Assembly: GCF_027925245.1 (NCBI RefSeq)
Contig: NZ_BSDP01000001.1
Span: 3,286,001-3,350,000 of the forward strand
Direction: 5' to 3'
Origin: Agromyces rhizosphaerae
GTDB lineage: Bacteria; Actinomycetota; Actinomycetes; Actinomycetales; Microbacteriaceae
Length of the DNA stretch: 64,000 nt
The notes beneath the pieces were generated by a model. It was not told the origin of the DNA and made no database searches. It saw only the letters and a list, made by a program, of their open reading frames with translations. Numbering within the stretch: position 1 is the stretch's first letter; the number at the start of each line of letters is the position of its first letter. This document shows positions 61,346-64,000 of this stretch, one piece after another. Made by a program: the position numbers and the translations under genes.

Positions 61346-62044
61346 TCAGCGCAGCGGCCAGGCGCCGGAGGTCGTGAACTCGGGGCTGCCGTTCGCGCGA
61401 CGCCAGGCCTGGTAGTTCTCCGCCTGGTCGCGCGCCCAGCCCACCTGGCGCGCGTGGAGCTCCGCAGGCTCGGCGTCGAGCAGTTCGGGGAACGCGCCGG
61501 CCAGCGCGAGGGCGACCCGGCCCGCGGCGATGGCGTCGGCGGATGCCTCGTGGGCGGCGTCGAGGCCGACGCCGTAGTGCGCCGCCGTGACCGACAGCGT
61601 GCGCTTGCCGCGCCGGTAGCGGTCGAGCGCCTTGTCGATGACGTAGGGGTCGATGACGGGCGCGGGGGAGTGCAGCGGTGGCACCGCGTAGCGCCTGGCC
61701 TCGCGGTCGAGCACGGTGAGGTCGTAGGCGGCGTTGTACGCCACCAGCGGCACGCCGGTCGAGAGCAGGTGGGCGACGGCGTCGACGAGCTGCGCCACGC
61801 CCTCGTGCGCGCGCATGCCCTCGGCTCGTGCGCGCGCGGTCGTGATGCCGTGGATCGCGGCGGCCTCGGCGGGGATCTCCACGCCCGGGTCGAGCAGCCA
61901 GTCGTGCGCGCCGATCACCGTGCCGTCGCCGTCGAGCACCCCCAGGTGCGCGGTGACGATGCGACAGGTCTCCGGATCGACCCCGGTCGTCTCGAGGTCG
62001 AAGACGGCGAGTCGGTCGGTCCAGGTGCGTCGCAGCGTGTCCAC
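61346..62044 (-). CDS. DnaQ-like 3'-5' exonuclease (DEDD family)
   Basis: The 232-residue protein has the DEDD exonuclease fold: Asp16 and Glu18 in FDLETTGVD, the second Asp in the VAYNAAYDLTVLDREARR region, and the final pair in HEASADA (DEDDh type). It is like the epsilon proofreading subunit or RNase T-type enzymes but stands alone. The start at GTG 62044 lies seven bases after TAGGGT on the minus strand (62052-62057), fitting a leaderless transcript; a GTG at 62053 would overlap the -10. It diverges from the hydrolase gene. Confidence 0.9.
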   Translation of the reverse strand: MDTLRRTWTDRLAVFDLETTGVDPETCRIVTAHLGVLDGDGTVIGAHDWLLDPGVEIPAEAAAIHGITTARARAEGMRAHEGVAQLVDAVAHLLSTGVPLVAYNAAYDLTVLDREARRYAVPPLHSPAPVIDPYVIDKALDRYRRGKRTLSVTAAHYGVGLDAAHEASADAIAAGRVALALAGAFPELLDAEPAELHARQVGWARDQAENYQAWRRANGSPEFTTSGAWPLR

Positions 62045-62128
62045 GTTCGTCACCCTACGAGCGGGCACCCACATCGATCGGTACCCACAGCGGAGTGGCG
62101 TCCGTCCGGACGCCCGCTCGAGCGCCCC

Positions 62129-62134
62129 TACACT
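62129..62134 (+). promoter_or_regulatory. Leaderless -10 of the alpha/beta hydrolase
   Basis: TACACT lies seven bases before the ATG at 62142. The divergent exonuclease promoter (62052-62057, minus) is 71 bases away. Confidence 0.5.
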
Positions 62135-62141
62135 GGGTGCG

Positions 62142-63059
62142 ATGATCGTCGACTCCCCGTATGCCGCCGGGCTCCGGCGTACCCCGGTCCGGCGCCGCAC
62201 CGCAACCATCGGGGGAGCGAAGACCCGCTGGTGGGACTACGGCGACCCCGACGCGCTGCGCACCATGGTGCTCGTCCACGGCTTCCGCGGCGACCACCAC
62301 GGGCTGGAGCCGGTCGTGGCGCAACTCGACGGCGTGCGGATCCTCGCGCCCGACCTGCCCGGCTTCGGCGCCTCGGGCCCGCTGCCGGGCACGCACGACA
62401 TCGACGGCTACGCGGCCTGGCTGCGGGAGTTCGTCGCGCATCAGCAGCTCACGGAGCCTCCCGTCGTGCTCGGCCACTCGTTCGGCTCGATCGTGGTCGC
62501 GGCCGCCGTGGCCGGCGGGCTCGAGGCATCCGCCGTCGTGCTCGTCAACCCGATCGCCGCGCCGGCGCTCGAGGGCCCGCGCGCGGTGCTGACCAAGGCG
62601 GCCATCGCCTACTACCGCCTCGCGGCCCTGCTGCCGGAGCGGATGGGCTTCGCCCTGCTGCGCAACCGCGCGATCGTGCGCGTGATGAGCATGAGCATGG
62701 CGAAGACGGGCGACCGCGGGCTCCGCCGGTTCATCCACGGCCAGCACGACCGGTACTTCTCGGTGTTCCACGACCGCAGGATGCTCCTCGAGGCGTTCCG
62801 GGCGAGCGTGGGCAGCAACGTCTCCGACTACGCCGCCGAGGTGCGCGTCCCCGTGCTGCTCGTCGCCGCCGAGCGCGACGACATCACGCCCCTCGAGGCC
62901 CAGCACCGGCTCGCGGAACTGCTGCCGGACTCGCGGCTGCGCGTCATCGACGGCGTCGGCCACCTGATCCACTACGAGACGCCCGGCGCGGCGGCCGGGT
63001 ACATCCGGGCGTTCCTCTCCGGGCTCGAGGCGCGCGTCGCCCGGGGGGATGCCGCGTGA
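62142..63059 (+). CDS. Alpha/beta hydrolase
   Basis: The 305-residue protein has the alpha/beta hydrolase fold: oxyanion motif VHGFRGDHHG (45-54), nucleophile Ser113 in GHSFGS, an acidic residue in AERDDITP and the catalytic His in DGVGHLIH. It has no signal peptide. The substrate is unknown. The stop overlaps the next gene as GTGA, so it is coupled to the glycosyltransferase. Confidence 0.9.
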   Translation: MIVDSPYAAGLRRTPVRRRTATIGGAKTRWWDYGDPDALRTMVLVHGFRGDHHGLEPVVAQLDGVRILAPDLPGFGASGPLPGTHDIDGYAAWLREFVAHQQLTEPPVVLGHSFGSIVVAAAVAGGLEASAVVLVNPIAAPALEGPRAVLTKAAIAYYRLAALLPERMGFALLRNRAIVRVMSMSMAKTGDRGLRRFIHGQHDRYFSVFHDRRMLLEAFRASVGSNVSDYAAEVRVPVLLVAAERDDITPLEAQHRLAELLPDSRLRVIDGVGHLIHYETPGAAAGYIRAFLSGLEARVARGDAA

Positions 63060-64000
63060 GGGTCGTGGTCGACTGCCGGTACACCCGGATCGGTCGGCAC
63101 GACGGCATCAGCCGCTTCACCGCCGGGATCGTCGCCGAGCTCGCGAAGCTCCACCCGGTGACGATGCTGATCAGCGATCGTCGCCAGCTCGAGCTGCTGC
63201 CCGACCTGCCCTGGGTGGTCGTCGGGTCGCCGACCGGCGTCATGGAGCCGTTCATCGCGCGCACGATCAACCGGATGCAGCCCGACATCGTGTTCTCGCC
63301 CATGCAGACGATGGGCTCGTGGGGACGCCGCTACCGGCTGCTGCTCACGCTGCACGACCTGATCTACTACGAGCACCCCACGCCGCCGCGTGACCTGCCC
63401 GCCTTCGTGCGCGTGCTCTGGCGGCTCTACCACCTCGCCTGGTGGCCGCAGCGGATGCTGCTGAACCGCGCCGATGCGGTCGTCACCGTCTCCGACACCA
63501 CCGCCTCGCTGATCGCCGAGCACGGCCTCACCGAGCGGCCCGTCTCCGTGGTGCCGAACGCCGCGGACGCGCTCGTCGAGGTGCGGCGGCCGCGGCGGGT
63601 CCCGACGCGCGGACGTCTGCTCTACATGGGCTCGTTCATGCCGTACAAGGGCGTGGAGACCCTCGTGCTCGCCGCCGCGCGCCTGCCCGGCCACGAGCTG
63701 CACCTGCTGAGCCGCATCTCCGAGTCCGACCGCCGTCGCCTCACTGCCCTCGCGCCGCAGGCCCGGCTCGTGTTCCACGACGGCGTGACCGACGCCGAGT
63801 ACGGCGAGCTGCTCGCGGGCGCGACCGCCCTCGTGCACGCCTCCTCGGCCGAGGGATTCGGCATCCCGCTCGTCGAGGCGATGCGGGCCGGCACGCCGGT
63901 CGTCGTCAGCGACATCCCGATCTTCCGCGAGATCGGCGGGGACGCCGCGCGGTACTTCGCCACCGGCGACCCGGACGGCCTCGCCGCGCAGGTGCGCGCG
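63056..64000 (+). CDS. Glycosyltransferase family 4 (partial, runs off the window)
   Basis: 315 codons are open from GTG 63056 to the end of the window. The product begins MRVVVDCRYTRIGRHDGISR, has LTLHDLIYYEHPTP, the GT-B C-terminal opening LLYMGSFMPYKGVETL and the GT4 donor site EGFGIPLVEAMRAG. It probably adds a sugar to a cell-surface glycan. Its ATP-free start overlaps the hydrolase stop. It may be the first gene of a polysaccharide cluster beyond the window, which cannot be seen. Confidence 0.9.
   Translation, partial: MRVVVDCRYTRIGRHDGISRFTAGIVAELAKLHPVTMLISDRRQLELLPDLPWVVVGSPTGVMEPFIARTINRMQPDIVFSPMQTMGSWGRRYRLLLTLHDLIYYEHPTPPRDLPAFVRVLWRLYHLAWWPQRMLLNRADAVVTVSDTTASLIAEHGLTERPVSVVPNAADALVEVRRPRRVPTRGRLLYMGSFMPYKGVETLVLAAARLPGHELHLLSRISESDRRRLTALAPQARLVFHDGVTDAEYGELLAGATALVHASSAEGFGIPLVEAMRAGTPVVVSDIPIFREIGGDAARYFATGDPDGLAAQVRA

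Overview
The window is a stretch of high-GC actinobacterial chromosome. The gene content (WhiA, RbpA, OpcA with the oxidative pentose-phosphate enzymes, ultrashort-leader T-box on ileS, FolC-DUF4233-Ndk, type B L31, actinobacterial GlgA/GlgC), heavy use of GTG starts and TAnnnT promoters placed 6-8 bases before start codons point to Actinomycetota, most likely family Microbacteriaceae (inference from gene order and protein character; no database was searched). It is almost entirely core metabolism and information processing. I see no prophage, insertion sequence, CRISPR array, defence island or biosynthetic cluster.

Layout. 1-8692 (+): end of uvrA, uvrC, rapZ, whiA, sodA, then the glycolytic run gap-pgk-tpiA, secG and the RNA polymerase binding protein rbpA. 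8721-16854 (-): a tightly overlapped operon read tkt-tal-pgi-zwf-opcA-pgl, giving a complete route between glucose-6-phosphate, NADPH and pentose phosphates. 17176-19411: heme o synthase ctaB (+), a broken MazG-like gene and heme A synthase ctaA (-). 19663-23766 (+): iron-sulfur operon sufB-sufD-Rieske-sufC-sufT-like, without sufR, sufS or sufU. 23845-32680: M3 peptidase, methyltransferase, an ArsR-type regulator with a striking AT-rich operator array, valS, an MFS transporter and a membrane-anchored unknown.

32811-38493 (+): a T-box leader followed by ileS-folC-DUF4233-ndk, all with start/stop overlaps. 38561-43075: VKOR-family oxidoreductase, RNase E with a long structured leader, DUF4031, and rplU-rpmA behind a near-consensus promoter. 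43146-49267: obgE-proB-proA, small membrane protein, nadD, a proline-rich membrane protein, rsfS and tRNA-Ala(GGC). 49426-64000: membrane unknown, Lrp/AsnC regulator, GH3 lipoprotein, winged-helix protein, ABC-F protein, SURF1 and partners, fabG, serB, the divergent glycogen genes glgC/glgA, an ABC ATPase, rpmE2, a DnaQ-like exonuclease, an alpha/beta hydrolase and a glycosyltransferase cut by the window edge.

The most interesting signals are at the DNA and RNA level: the word CGGATGCC/GGCATCCG recurs more than thirty times in coding and non-coding DNA; about a dozen genes carry a -10 hexamer exactly 6-8 bases before the start codon (leaderless transcripts); a 14-bp-period operator array lies before the ArsR gene; an 18-bp perfect palindrome lies over the sodA promoter; and a T-box heads an operon that reaches beyond ileS.
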